A model generated the notes under the pieces. That model was not told the DNA's origin. It ran no database searches and saw only the letters and a list, made by a program, of their open reading frames with translations. From Desulfurococcales archaeon (lineage in GTDB: Archaea; Thermoproteota; Thermoprotei_A; Sulfolobales; Acidilobaceae), in NCBI GenBank assembly GCA_015521705.1, contig WANR01000016.1, forward strand, positions 1 through 64,000: a stretch of DNA of 64,000 nt, written 5' to 3'. Positions 10,925 to 18,942 of the stretch are shown here, piece after piece; the stretch's first letter is position 1, and each line of letters starts with the position of its first letter. Both the position numbers and the translations under genes were made by a program.

Positions 10925-11170
10925 TCATGGGACAGATATTAGCCCAATTATGTAGGTTACAAAGCTGAACACCGTGCTACCTATGGCCAGCCAGAAGGCC
11001 GCCCATATAGAGTCCTCTACCAGACTGTTGCCAGCTCTTTTGAGCCTCGATAGAGGTATAGGGGCCCCTCTTAAAGTCCACCCGATACTCCAGGTCAACA
11101 GAAAAAGGGCCCATGCTAGTACTGTGACTCTATTGGTTATGTCTTGGATGAAATCTATCAGATCAGCCAT
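10925..11170 (-). CDS. cedA1: CedA1-like small membrane protein, VirB2-type conjugative pilin candidate
   Basis: The product is an 81-residue protein with two hydrophobic helices (about residues 15-35 and 52-79) separated by a short basic loop, PIPLSRLKRAGNSLVEDS. This is the architecture of CedA1, which forms the import pilus in Aeropyrum and is related to bacterial conjugative pilins of the VirB2 type (published work recalled from memory). It is the first gene of the operon; cedA follows after 14 bases and cedB after that. A GGGGG ribosome binding site precedes the ATG, and a TTTTTAAA element at 11199-11206 on the minus strand could be the TATA box of the whole operon. Confidence 0.72.
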   Translation of the reverse strand: MADLIDFIQDITNRVTVLAWALFLLTWSIGWTLRGAPIPLSRLKRAGNSLVEDSIWAAFWLAIGSTVFSFVTYIIGLISVP

Positions 11171-11198
11171 TTTTGTACCCCCATAAATTAAGAGGGCC

Positions 11199-11206
11199 TT
11201 TAAAAA
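11199..11206 (-). promoter_or_regulatory. Probable TATA box of the ced operon
   Basis: On the minus strand TTTTTAAA stands about 32 bases before the cedA1 ATG, leaving room for a short leader with a GGGGG ribosome binding site. It faces away from the mevalonate promoter in the same intergenic stretch. Confidence 0.4.
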
Positions 11207-11290
11207 TGGGGGACGCTATCGTACGTATGACCTGGCGGGGCGGAAGTATTTGTTGGGACCAGGTATTTGTGCGGTGTTGCACAATATGAG

Positions 11291-11328
11291 TTAGGCTATA
11301 GCCTAAATATCCTATAGACTCTAGTCTA
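11291..11328. promoter_or_regulatory. Two palindromes upstream of the mevalonate operon promoter
   Basis: A perfect 16-base palindrome TTAGGCTATAGCCTAA occupies 11291-11306, and a second interrupted palindrome TAGACTCTAGTCTA occupies 11315-11328. Their centres are 23 bases apart and the second ends five bases before the TATA box. Such a pair of dyads is what a dimeric regulator bound to both sites would need; a position touching the TATA/BRE region would suit either activation or repression of the HMG-CoA synthase operon. The regulator is unknown. Confidence 0.5.
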
Positions 11329-11332
11329 AAAG

Positions 11333-11340
11333 TTTTTATA
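11333..11340 (+). promoter_or_regulatory. TATA box of the HMG-CoA synthase operon
   Basis: TTTTTATA lies about 28 bases before the GTG at 11366, which points to a leaderless or nearly leaderless mRNA for the mevalonate operon. Confidence 0.55.
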
Positions 11341-11365
11341 TTGATCGAGCATCTTTGTCTGACTG

Positions 11366-12448
11366 GTGCATAATTTGTCGGTCGGATTTAAGGCTGAGAA
11401 AGGGACTGGGATACATGGGTGGGGCGTCTATGTGCCCCGCTACCTTCTACCACTAGATGATATAGCTAGGGTCTGGGGATGGGCAAAGCAGCAGTATGCA
11501 GGGTTGGGTGTGGAATCTAAAGCCATAGCAGGGCCTGACGAGGACTCCACCACTATGGGTTACGAGGCAGCCCTCAATGCTATAAGGAGGGCGCGTATAG
11601 AGCCTAAATCTATTGGAGCAGTATTTTTCGGCACAGAATCCAAGCCCTACGCTGTAAAGCCTAGCGCTACCATAATTGCTGATGCGCTAGGAATAGCCCC
11701 AATAACCATGGCAAGCGACCTTGAATTCGCTTGTAGAGCGGCCAGTGAGGCACTGAGAATATCTATAGGCCTTGTAAGCTCTGGCATGATGAATTACTCC
11801 CTTGTAATCGGTAGTGATACAGCTCAAGCCATGCCTGGCGATGTTCTAGAATTCACGGCGTCTAGCGGAGCTGCAGCCTTTGTAGTGGGTCCAGCTTCGG
11901 GTTCTGCAGCCTTTTTCGAGGGATCATTCACGTATGTTACAGACACGCCTGACTTTTGGAGAAGAGAGGGCATGCCCTATCCGAGACATGGGGAAGGGTT
12001 TACTGGTGAGCCTGCTTATTTCCACCACATAATAAACTCTGTCAGGGGCCTCCTGGACCAGCTTGGTCTAAGACCTTCAGACTTTGACTATGCAGTATTC
12101 CACCAGCCAAACGGTAAATTCCCGGTTAAGGTGGGTAAGATACTGGGATTCACTATGGAGCAACTAAAGCCAGGCCTGGTGACCCCTATAATAGGTAACA
12201 CTTATAACGCTAGCGCTCTCATAGGTCTAGCCAAGATACTCGACGAGGCAAAGCCTGGCCAGAGAATCCTGGTGGCCCCCTTTGGTAGTGGGGCCGGTAG
12301 CGACGCTTTTAGCCTCATAGTAACAGATAACATTGAGTCCAGAAGAGGACTAGCCCCTACATTCAGCGATTACCTTTCCAGGCAGGTTAGGATTGATTAC
12401 TCTCTATATGCTAGGTACAGGGAAAAGATAAGGCTCATGCCCAAATAG
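11366..12448 (+). CDS. Hydroxymethylglutaryl-CoA synthase
   Basis: The 360-residue archaeal HMG-CoA synthase condenses acetoacetyl-CoA with acetyl-CoA, the second step of the mevalonate route to isoprenoid lipids. The catalytic glutamate is in AGPDEDSTTMGYEAA, the nucleophilic cysteine in DLEFACRAASEALR (about residue 122) and the histidine in VFHQPNGKFP. The GTG at 11366 matches the spacing from the TATA box; a TTG at 11375 is an alternative. It is followed after 14 bases by the thiolase, then the DUF35 protein. In methanogens these three form one complex that channels acetoacetyl-CoA, and the gene order here supports the same. Confidence 0.95.
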   Translation: MHNLSVGFKAEKGTGIHGWGVYVPRYLLPLDDIARVWGWAKQQYAGLGVESKAIAGPDEDSTTMGYEAALNAIRRARIEPKSIGAVFFGTESKPYAVKPSATIIADALGIAPITMASDLEFACRAASEALRISIGLVSSGMMNYSLVIGSDTAQAMPGDVLEFTASSGAAAFVVGPASGSAAFFEGSFTYVTDTPDFWRREGMPYPRHGEGFTGEPAYFHHIINSVRGLLDQLGLRPSDFDYAVFHQPNGKFPVKVGKILGFTMEQLKPGLVTPIIGNTYNASALIGLAKILDEAKPGQRILVAPFGSGAGSDAFSLIVTDNIESRRGLAPTFSDYLSRQVRIDYSLYARYREKIRLMPK

Positions 12449-12462
12449 GCGGTGAACAGGTA

Positions 12463-13608
12463 ATGGCCAAGATCCTAGGTTACGGCCTAACAAGGGTCGA
12501 AAGGCACTATGATAAGGGTGTTAGAGAATTAGCCGCCGAGGCTACAGAAAAGGCCCTTGAACACTCAGGGATCGAAAATGTCGATTTCATCGTCGTCGCC
12601 AGTAGCCTCTCCTACCTACAAGAGCCCCAATTAGACATAGCTGGCTATCTCGCTTCCTTTCTAGGGCTAAGGGGAGCTAGGAGTTTTGCAGTTGAGGCAG
12701 GCGAGTCAAGCGGGGCAGCAGCGCTGCAGGTAGCCAAGTCTCTCATAGACTCTGGCCACGCGTCTACGGTTCTTGTCGTTGGCATAGATAAGCTGACAGA
12801 CTACCCCAGCCAGGAAACCTATAGGCACTTACAGTTACTCTATGATACATACTCTGACGCATTCTACAATATTGGGCACGCGGGCATAGCTGGCATCCTT
12901 ATGAGGCTATATATGAAGGCCTATGGGGTCAGTAGGGAGATACTGAGTTATTGGCCCTCTATGATGCATAGTCATGGAAGCTCTAATCCGTATGCCATGC
13001 TCAGGTTTAGAGTTGATCCTTCGAAGGTGCACTCATCGGCACCGTTGGCCGAGCCAGTTACACTAATGGATGCCTACCCGTTGGGCGATGGGGCTGCAGC
13101 TATAGTCATGTCTTCTTCTGAAGGACCTAGGGCTGGAGATCCAGCGGCTGAGCTTGTTAGGATCGAGTCATCCACAGGATTCCCCTCTCCAGCTCTCTCC
13201 GACGATCCGCTAAAGATAGATTCTTTAGCGGCATCAATGTCGAGGCTGGGGATCTCTCCGAGGGATCTTGGCAACGTTGATGTCATGGAGATACATGACT
13301 CGTTCACTATCACTGGGCTCTTAATACTGGAAACCCTTGGTCTGGCTGATAGAGGCAAAGCTCCAGAAAGTGTGGCCGAGGGCAGGTTTACTGTAGGAGG
13401 CGACGGGCCTCTCGTCAACCCCAGCGGCGGCCTAAAATCAAGAGGGCACCCTATAGGAGCTACCGACGTCTATAAAGCTGCCGAGATAGTTATGCAGCTC
13501 GACGGATCGTTCCCTGGAGTTAAGGCTCAAGACGCCAGGCTGGGACTCTTAGTCTCCGTCAACGGTTTTGGGTCGAGCTCTTATGTGGGCTTGTTTAAGA
13601 GTGTATGA
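12463..13608 (+). CDS. Archaeal thiolase (acetoacetyl-CoA-forming partner of HMG-CoA synthase)
   Basis: The 381-residue thiolase-fold protein would make acetoacetyl-CoA from two acetyl-CoA for the adjacent HMG-CoA synthase. The C-terminal active-site motifs are present: EIHDSFTITGLLI and NPSGGLKSRGHPIGATDV with the GHP histidine. The N-terminal nucleophile region, however, reads AVEAGESSGAAAL; where thiolases commonly have a cysteine (pattern VEAACASGGAAL) residue 81 is glutamate. This may be a lineage feature with chemistry done differently, or a catalytically impaired subunit. It is preceded by a weak GGTGAACAGGTA site and followed by an ATGA overlap with the next frame. Confidence 0.88.
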   Translation: MAKILGYGLTRVERHYDKGVRELAAEATEKALEHSGIENVDFIVVASSLSYLQEPQLDIAGYLASFLGLRGARSFAVEAGESSGAAALQVAKSLIDSGHASTVLVVGIDKLTDYPSQETYRHLQLLYDTYSDAFYNIGHAGIAGILMRLYMKAYGVSREILSYWPSMMHSHGSSNPYAMLRFRVDPSKVHSSAPLAEPVTLMDAYPLGDGAAAIVMSSSEGPRAGDPAAELVRIESSTGFPSPALSDDPLKIDSLAASMSRLGISPRDLGNVDVMEIHDSFTITGLLILETLGLADRGKAPESVAEGRFTVGGDGPLVNPSGGLKSRGHPIGATDVYKAAEIVMQLDGSFPGVKAQDARLGLLVSVNGFGSSSYVGLFKSV

Positions 13609-13619
13609 GGTGCTCTACT

Positions 13620-14021
13620 ATGAGTGCCCCTATAGTCTGGAGGTTTAAGGAAAGCAAGCAGAGACTTGTTGGTGGTAGGTGCGATTCGTGCGGCAGAGCA
13701 TTTTATCCACTAACCTACGGCTGTCCTTACTGTGGGGCCCGTAGTGTAAAGGAATTCGTTCTCCCGCGCGAAGGAAAAATAGTTAGTTACTCCATAGTGT
13801 ACTCGACCACAGATGCCGCAAGATTTGAGACTCCGATAGTCCTGGCCCTGGTGGATCTAGGAGTGGCTAGAGTAATAGCCGAGATAACTGATATAGATCC
13901 GTCGGAGGTTAGCGAGGACATGAAAGTAGAAGCCGTCCTCAGGAAGGTGCGTGAAGAAGGGGAGAGTGGCGTCATAGTTTATGCCCTCAAATTCAGGCCT
14001 TTATTGGTAGACGGCGACTAG
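13620..14021 (+). CDS. DUF35 zinc-ribbon/OB-fold protein of the HMG-CoA synthase complex
   Basis: The product has about 133 residues. Near its N-terminus is a zinc ribbon, CDSCGRAFYPLTYGCPYCG, followed by an OB-fold (GKIVSYSIVYSTTDAARF), the layout of DUF35 proteins. In the methanogen complex this protein bridges thiolase and HMG-CoA synthase and holds the shared CoA site. A longer frame begins at the ATG at 13605 that overlaps the thiolase stop, but a GAGGTG site at 13608-13612 is placed seven bases before the ATG at 13620, so I chose that. The HMG-CoA reductase gene starts three bases after it ends. Confidence 0.9.
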   Translation: MSAPIVWRFKESKQRLVGGRCDSCGRAFYPLTYGCPYCGARSVKEFVLPREGKIVSYSIVYSTTDAARFETPIVLALVDLGVARVIAEITDIDPSEVSEDMKVEAVLRKVREEGESGVIVYALKFRPLLVDGD

Positions 14022-14023
14022 TC

Positions 14024-15286
14024 ATGAGTAAGGGTGCTAGTAAAAGCGGTCAAGAACTAGAAGAGGTGTTAGATAAGCTCCGTAGAGGCGAGATTTCCCT
14101 TTCAAGGCTAGAGTCCCTACTAGGCTCGCCGAATCTAGCAGCACTGGCCCGGAGGAGGTTTCTAGAAGAAGAGACGGGATCCATGCTTTCATCAATAGCC
14201 AGTACTATATTGGATTTTGAAGAGCTAGTTGGTAGAAACATTGAAAATCCCATAGGTGCGGTTCAAATACCTATAGGTGTCGCAGGTCCCCTAAAAGTCA
14301 ATGGAGATTATGCAAGAGGGGAGTTCTTCGTCCCCCTGGCCACTACCGAAGGGGCACTAGTGGCTAGTGTGAATAGGGGGGTTAAGGCAGTAACTCTAAG
14401 CGGTGGTGCTAAGCCTAAGGTAATCTATGACGGTATGACCAGGGCGCCGCTAGTTTGGACGCCTAGTGTTGACGAGGCGGTCAGGTTCTCTAGCTGGATA
14501 AAGTCCAGGCTCGACGATCTATCTAGGGTAGTTAGTCAAACAACCAGGCATGGAAGGCTTAGAGAAGTGCAGACATTTATCGTGGGCAACTTGGTATGGG
14601 TTAGGCTAGTATACTTTACGGGAGACGCTATGGGCATGAACATGGCTACCATAGCAAGCGACAGGATATGTAAGTACATTGAAGGAGCCTACGAGGGCGA
14701 CGCCAGATGTATAGCGTTAAGCGGTAACGTATGTACTGACAAAAAGCCTGCCATAATAAACAGGCTGCTTGGCAGAGGAAAGTACGTAGTAGCGGAAGCC
14801 ACGATATCTAGAGACATAGCTAGAAGCGTTCTCAAGGCCAATATTGAGGACATACACTACATCAATACTGCCAAGAACCTGTTAGGAAGCGCTGTAAGCG
14901 GTAGTGCTAGCTTTAACGCTCACTACGCTAATATTATAGCTGCAATATTCCTGGCTACAGGCCAGGATGCTGCTCAAGTCGTCGAGAGCAGTATGGGTTT
15001 CACCTGGACCGAGCTAAGGGGTAATTCCCTTTACATATCTGTCACGTTACCTAGCCTGGAAATAGGTACAGTGGGGGGAGGAACCAGACTCCCCACCCAG
15101 AGAGAAGCCCTCAAACTACTCGGTGTAGACGGTGGAGGAGATCCTCCGGGATCCAACGCTCTAAAGTTTGCAGAAATAGTTGCATCAACAGTCTTGGCTG
15201 GTGAACTAAACCTTTTGGCAGCAATAGCTGCAGGCCACCTAGCACGGGCGCACGAGTTACTTGGCAGGGGAGGGCTTAAAAGATAG
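14024..15286 (+). CDS. hmgA: Hydroxymethylglutaryl-CoA reductase (class I)
   Basis: The 420-residue NADPH-dependent HMG-CoA reductase makes mevalonate, the committed step of archaeal isoprenoid lipid synthesis. Class I motifs are clear: VPLATTEGALVASVNRG with the catalytic glutamate, GDAMGMNMATIASD, the lysine in INTAKNLLGSA, the aspartate in TGQDAAQVVESS, GTVGGGTRLPTQ and the C-terminal histidine in AGHLARAHELLGRGG. It has no membrane anchor, as is usual in archaea. It is the last gene of the four-gene operon and converges on the dehydrogenase/hydratase gene, with a T-rich stretch between. Confidence 0.97.
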   Translation: MSKGASKSGQELEEVLDKLRRGEISLSRLESLLGSPNLAALARRRFLEEETGSMLSSIASTILDFEELVGRNIENPIGAVQIPIGVAGPLKVNGDYARGEFFVPLATTEGALVASVNRGVKAVTLSGGAKPKVIYDGMTRAPLVWTPSVDEAVRFSSWIKSRLDDLSRVVSQTTRHGRLREVQTFIVGNLVWVRLVYFTGDAMGMNMATIASDRICKYIEGAYEGDARCIALSGNVCTDKKPAIINRLLGRGKYVVAEATISRDIARSVLKANIEDIHYINTAKNLLGSAVSGSASFNAHYANIIAAIFLATGQDAAQVVESSMGFTWTELRGNSLYISVTLPSLEIGTVGGGTRLPTQREALKLLGVDGGGDPPGSNALKFAEIVASTVLAGELNLLAAIAAGHLARAHELLGRGGLKR

Positions 15287-15364
15287 TCTACCATGCTTTT
15301 ATTAATGTTTAAAAATAGTTCTATTACTCTGTCCCGGTAGTCTCTGAGCCTCCATAGCTAGCTT

Positions 15365-17377
15365 TCACTTTCCTTTAAAGACTGGCTTTCTTTTTTCCAC
15401 GAACGCCGACACGCCTTCTATAACGTCTTCTGTGGTGAAGAGGAGCGAGAATAGGGCTGATTCGAGAAGAAGCCCGTTGTCGAGTGTCGTCTCTATTCCA
15501 TAGTCTATGGCGTATTTGGCATACGCTAAAGCTATTGGAGGTTTCTCTGCCAGCTTGAGTGCCGTACTTCTGGTTTCTTCCTCGAGCCTATCATCTGGGA
15601 CTACCCTGTTGACTAGGCCCATCTTTTCCGCCTCTCTTGCCGGTATCATGTCGCCAGTCATTATAAGCTCCTTAGCTCTGGCTGGGCCCACTATCCTAGG
15701 GAGTCTTTGTGTCCCTCCAGCGCCTGGTATGAATCCCAGGTTTATTTCTGGCTGGCCTAGCATTGCGGTTTCAGAGGCTATTCTTATATCGCCTGACATG
15801 GCAAGCTCTAAGCCTCCTCCCAGAGCATAGCCGTGTATCGCGACTATGACGGGTTTTGTGAGCCTCTGCATTTTGAGCGTTAGCTCTTGGAATCTTCTTG
15901 AGAATTTTAGTATTTCTATTGGATTAGCAGCCGTGAAGGATGTTACGTCGGCTCCTGCCGAGAACGCTCTTCCCGCTCCTTTGACTATTATAGCTCTTAC
16001 CCGTTCATCGTTTTCCAGTTCTTCTAATACTTGTGATAGCTCTTCTAGCATTTTTGGTGTTATGGAGTTAAGCTTGTTTGGCCTGTTTAGGGTGATCCAT
16101 GCTATTGGCTTCTCTATTTTCAACAGGATAGTTTCAAGCCTTTTCTCCTCTATACCTTCATAGTTGTAGAAGCCTTTACCAGTCTTTCTCCCTAGTTCTC
16201 CTTTATTCAGTTTCTCTCTGAGCAGTATGTCAGGCTCTAGAGATTCGTCCCCCAGCCTGGCCTTTAGCTCCTCCAAAGCCTTTACTATGGAGTCTATGCC
16301 GTAATCGTCGGCTAGCTCTAGTACTCCTTTGGGCCAGTTGAGGCCCAGCTTTACAGCCTTATCCACGTCCTCTATGGTTGCTACACCGTTTCTAACGAGC
16401 CAGGCTGCCTCATTAACAGCTGGGGCTATAAGCCACGTGGGGCTCACCTTACCCAGTTTATCCTTACTTATAGCTGGCTTCGTGTATTTGCCTGGGCCTG
16501 GATAAGAATAGAATCCTTTCCCAGTTTTGACGCCCAGCTCCTTAGCATTATACTTTTCCTCGAATAGCCTGCATGGTCTAACCTTGAAACCCCTGCCACT
16601 CATGGCCTTAAAAACTAGGTAAAAGACGTCGATCCCGCTGTAGTCAGACAGCTCGAAGATACCCATGGGTAGTCCTAGTTCGTAAACGGCCGTAGAGTCT
16701 ACCTCCTCTATCCCTGCTATGCCCTTTTCTACGAGAAGACAGCCAGTGTTTAGGAACCTTCCTAAGATCCTGTTAACTATGAATCCTGGCACGTCCTTTT
16801 CCACAAATACCACCTGTTTGCCTAAGCTCCTGGCGAAATCCGCTGCAGCCTTGACGGTCTCGTCGGATGTTCTTTCGCCCTTGATTATTTCTACCAGCGG
16901 CATTAGTACTGGCGGATTAAAGAAATGCATCCCGACTATTCTCTCAGGCTTCTTGGCAGCTGAAGCTATCTCGGTTATGGGAAGACTGCTAGTATTGGTA
17001 GCCAGGATCGCAGTGCTCTTTGAAACCCTGTCTGCGAACTCAAATAGTTTCTGCTTTAACTCAAGTATCTCCGGCACGGCTTCTATCATTACGTCGGCCT
17101 CTCTAAGCGCTTCCTCCAGGTCTTTGCTAAACTCTTCCCCTTCTATGCTAACCACGGGCTCTATTCTCGACAGTATCGTTTCCACACCCTCTCTAAGCCT
17201 TCCCTTCTCTTTGAGTTTTTCCAGGCTCCACTTTATACGTGACAACGCGCTATTTAGGATCTCCCTGTTTATATCTGCCAGGTATACCTTATACCCGCTA
17301 ATAGCAGCTAGCTCTGCAATGCCATGGCCCATAGTGCCTGCTCCAACCACTACAACAACCCTGTCCATGATAGCCAC
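15365..17377 (-). CDS. Fused 3-hydroxyacyl-CoA dehydrogenase / enoyl-CoA hydratase
   Basis: The 670-residue bifunctional enzyme has an N-terminal dehydrogenase (NAD motif VVGAGTMGHGIAE; catalytic segment VGMHFFNPPVLMPLVEII), two C-terminal dehydrogenase helices domains (GKGFYSYPGPGKY, GKGFYNYEG) and a C-terminal crotonase domain (AIHGYALGGGLELAMSGDIR, GQPEINLGFIPGAGGTQRLP, with the second glutamate in AKELIMTG). Archaeal enzymes of this type act as crotonyl-CoA hydratase/3-hydroxybutyryl-CoA dehydrogenase in autotrophic C4 cycles or in fatty-acid breakdown. The GTG at 17377 has an AAGGTGA site six bases upstream; an ATG at 17368 is possible. The acyl-CoA synthetase at 26.7 kb could supply substrate. 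Which pathway applies cannot be decided here. Confidence 0.95.
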   Translation of the reverse strand: MAIMDRVVVVVGAGTMGHGIAELAAISGYKVYLADINREILNSALSRIKWSLEKLKEKGRLREGVETILSRIEPVVSIEGEEFSKDLEEALREADVMIEAVPEILELKQKLFEFADRVSKSTAILATNTSSLPITEIASAAKKPERIVGMHFFNPPVLMPLVEIIKGERTSDETVKAAADFARSLGKQVVFVEKDVPGFIVNRILGRFLNTGCLLVEKGIAGIEEVDSTAVYELGLPMGIFELSDYSGIDVFYLVFKAMSGRGFKVRPCRLFEEKYNAKELGVKTGKGFYSYPGPGKYTKPAISKDKLGKVSPTWLIAPAVNEAAWLVRNGVATIEDVDKAVKLGLNWPKGVLELADDYGIDSIVKALEELKARLGDESLEPDILLREKLNKGELGRKTGKGFYNYEGIEEKRLETILLKIEKPIAWITLNRPNKLNSITPKMLEELSQVLEELENDERVRAIIVKGAGRAFSAGADVTSFTAANPIEILKFSRRFQELTLKMQRLTKPVIVAIHGYALGGGLELAMSGDIRIASETAMLGQPEINLGFIPGAGGTQRLPRIVGPARAKELIMTGDMIPAREAEKMGLVNRVVPDDRLEEETRSTALKLAEKPPIALAYAKYAIDYGIETTLDNGLLLESALFSLLFTTEDVIEGVSAFVEKRKPVFKGK

Positions 17378-17587
17378 AAGGAATCACCTTGTAAAGGCCT
17401 TCCCGGTTCCCCAATTTATGTATATTTATAGTGTATACAGGATTCCTTTCCAGTCCCCTACTGGCCCTTCTTTCAGGTTGTGCTACCAGATTTTACGCGT
17501 GTCTACCCTCGACAAGCTTAGCGGGCACTCTAGTGCCATAATAAATAAAAGGCCTGAAAAATTGAAACGTCTTCGAGGGGATGTATC

Positions 17588-17842
17588 GTGTCGGCATACA
17601 TAGACCAGGTAAAGGACATAATCAGGCCTGAACTGTCCAAGCATGGGCTGAAAATCCTGCCCCGCGGTAGGTCCAGTTTCAGCTTGGTCAAAGGAACGCA
17701 GGTATACATGACTATCAGAGACGCTGGCGACACTGTGGAGCTGTCGTTCAAAGGGAAAAAGTATACATACGATAAATGGTACACGAAGCCAGAGCACCTA
17801 GCCCAGGTCATATTTAACGTGCTTGAAGCACAGAAGGCTTAG
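17588..17842 (+). CDS. Hypothetical protein (84 residues)
   Basis: I do not recognise this family. The GTG at 17588 is preceded by GAGGGGATG, and a TAATAAATAAAAG element about 40 bases upstream may be the promoter. The protein is basic and soluble, and looks alpha/beta (SSFSLVKGTQVYMTIRDAG, DTVELSFKGKKYTYDKWY), with an amphipathic helix at each end. It is divergent from the dehydrogenase/hydratase gene and upstream of the small basic protein and SPOUT methyltransferase genes. Its translation has the composition of a real protein. Confidence 0.6.
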   Translation: MSAYIDQVKDIIRPELSKHGLKILPRGRSSFSLVKGTQVYMTIRDAGDTVELSFKGKKYTYDKWYTKPEHLAQVIFNVLEAQKA

Positions 17843-17912
17843 ACGGTTTATCTAGAGATACCAAGGATTTAAGTGCCTGAACATAGAGTCCGTTTCAACC
17901 AGGTGAGGTATA

Positions 17913-18011
17913 GTGGGGGGTAGGCAGAGGACAACGCTGTTCATGGAGAAGGGCAGGGGCGAAGAGGAGCAGTCTAAGGCTAGGAGCGAACGGGGTAAAA
18001 GGAGGAAGTGA
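17913..18011 (+). CDS. Small basic protein (32 residues) coupled to the SPOUT methyltransferase
   Basis: A GTG at 17913, four bases after a GTGAGGTA site, opens a 32-codon frame rich in Arg, Lys, Glu and Gly (MGGRQRTTLFMEKGRGEE and a tail GKRRK). Its stop codon TGA overlaps the GTG start of the methyltransferase gene in a GTGA, so ribosomes would pass directly from one to the other. The function is unknown; the composition would suit an RNA-binding tail. It could instead be only a leader that sets translation of the next gene. Confidence 0.45.
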   Translation: MGGRQRTTLFMEKGRGEEEQSKARSERGKRRK

Positions 18012-18862
18012 AATGCTACACCTGGCCATCAAGGGCTAGACAGAAGAGCTTACTGGTAGCACTGCCCTCATCGATCCTCTACACGGATCAGACGCTAGAG
18101 CTCAAGACTATAAAGGCTAGCTTCCTAGCGCGTATACTTTCGATTTTTAGAGTAACAAGGGCGATTTTATATCCAGGCTTGGAGGATAAAGGAAGAGATC
18201 TCAGAGTCCTGCGCAAGCTACTCGAGTACTCGCTGACACCTCCACACTTGAAGAGAAAGCTACACCCTCTGACTAGAACCCTAAAATACGCTGGTTTAAT
18301 GCAGCCACTAAGATTGCCGAACCACGAACTACCGCTTAGACCTGTTAAAGGAGTCGTTATTGACGGGTACGTAGAAGCGTGCACCGAGCATATTTGTAGG
18401 GTTTTTCTGGGAGAGCTGGGGTATGGGGTAATAGAGAATAGAGGGTATAAGCCAGGGGATGTGGTAACTGTTTCCCTCAGGGGCGTTAAGGGGGAAGAAG
18501 TATTACTAGAACAGGCCAGCTGGGGAAGCATTTATACAGGGTTTGATATTACCGTGGTTAATAATATCGGGGCTTATTTGAAAAAGCTGAAGGGTAGAGG
18601 CTACGTGATAATAGGTGCTACGAAGGAGGGTGAGTGCTCCCACGAGACCTTCAAAAAAGCTATTAGTAGGGCTCTCTCTCGAAAAGGACTAGTCCTCATT
18701 ATAGGTAGTCCTTATCATGATATTCTAGACTATGCCCCGCGTAGTGTCCTAGACTATGAAGTAAACACAGTACCTTTTCAAGGAACTATCAGTGTTAGGA
18801 GCGAGGAAGCCCTGCTAGCTACCCTGGCACTTATAAATTTCTACATTAGGGAGCCTGGCTAG
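18008..18862 (+). CDS. SPOUT-class RNA methyltransferase (COG2106-like)
   Basis: The 284-residue protein resembles the archaeal/eukaryotic C9orf114-type SPOUT methyltransferases, predicted to methylate rRNA. It opens with LLVALPSSILYTDQTLELKT and ARILSIFRVTRAILYP, the start of the knotted fold, and has an inserted OB-like domain (VKGVVIDGYVEACTEHICRV, PGDVVTVSLRG). The C-terminal knot segment is VLIIGSPYHDILDYA with NTVPFQGTISVRSEEALLATLALINF. The GTG start overlaps the stop of the small upstream frame. In many archaea this gene stands next to the ribosomal protein L3 gene; here it does not. Confidence 0.82.
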   Translation: MKCYTWPSRARQKSLLVALPSSILYTDQTLELKTIKASFLARILSIFRVTRAILYPGLEDKGRDLRVLRKLLEYSLTPPHLKRKLHPLTRTLKYAGLMQPLRLPNHELPLRPVKGVVIDGYVEACTEHICRVFLGELGYGVIENRGYKPGDVVTVSLRGVKGEEVLLEQASWGSIYTGFDITVVNNIGAYLKKLKGRGYVIIGATKEGECSHETFKKAISRALSRKGLVLIIGSPYHDILDYAPRSVLDYEVNTVPFQGTISVRSEEALLATLALINFYIREPG

Positions 18863-18942
18863 GCTAAAGTATTGCCAAGCCAAGACTACATGTACATTAA
18901 AAGGATCTAAAGCAACGCAATAATTAAACATGGTTCCAGAAA

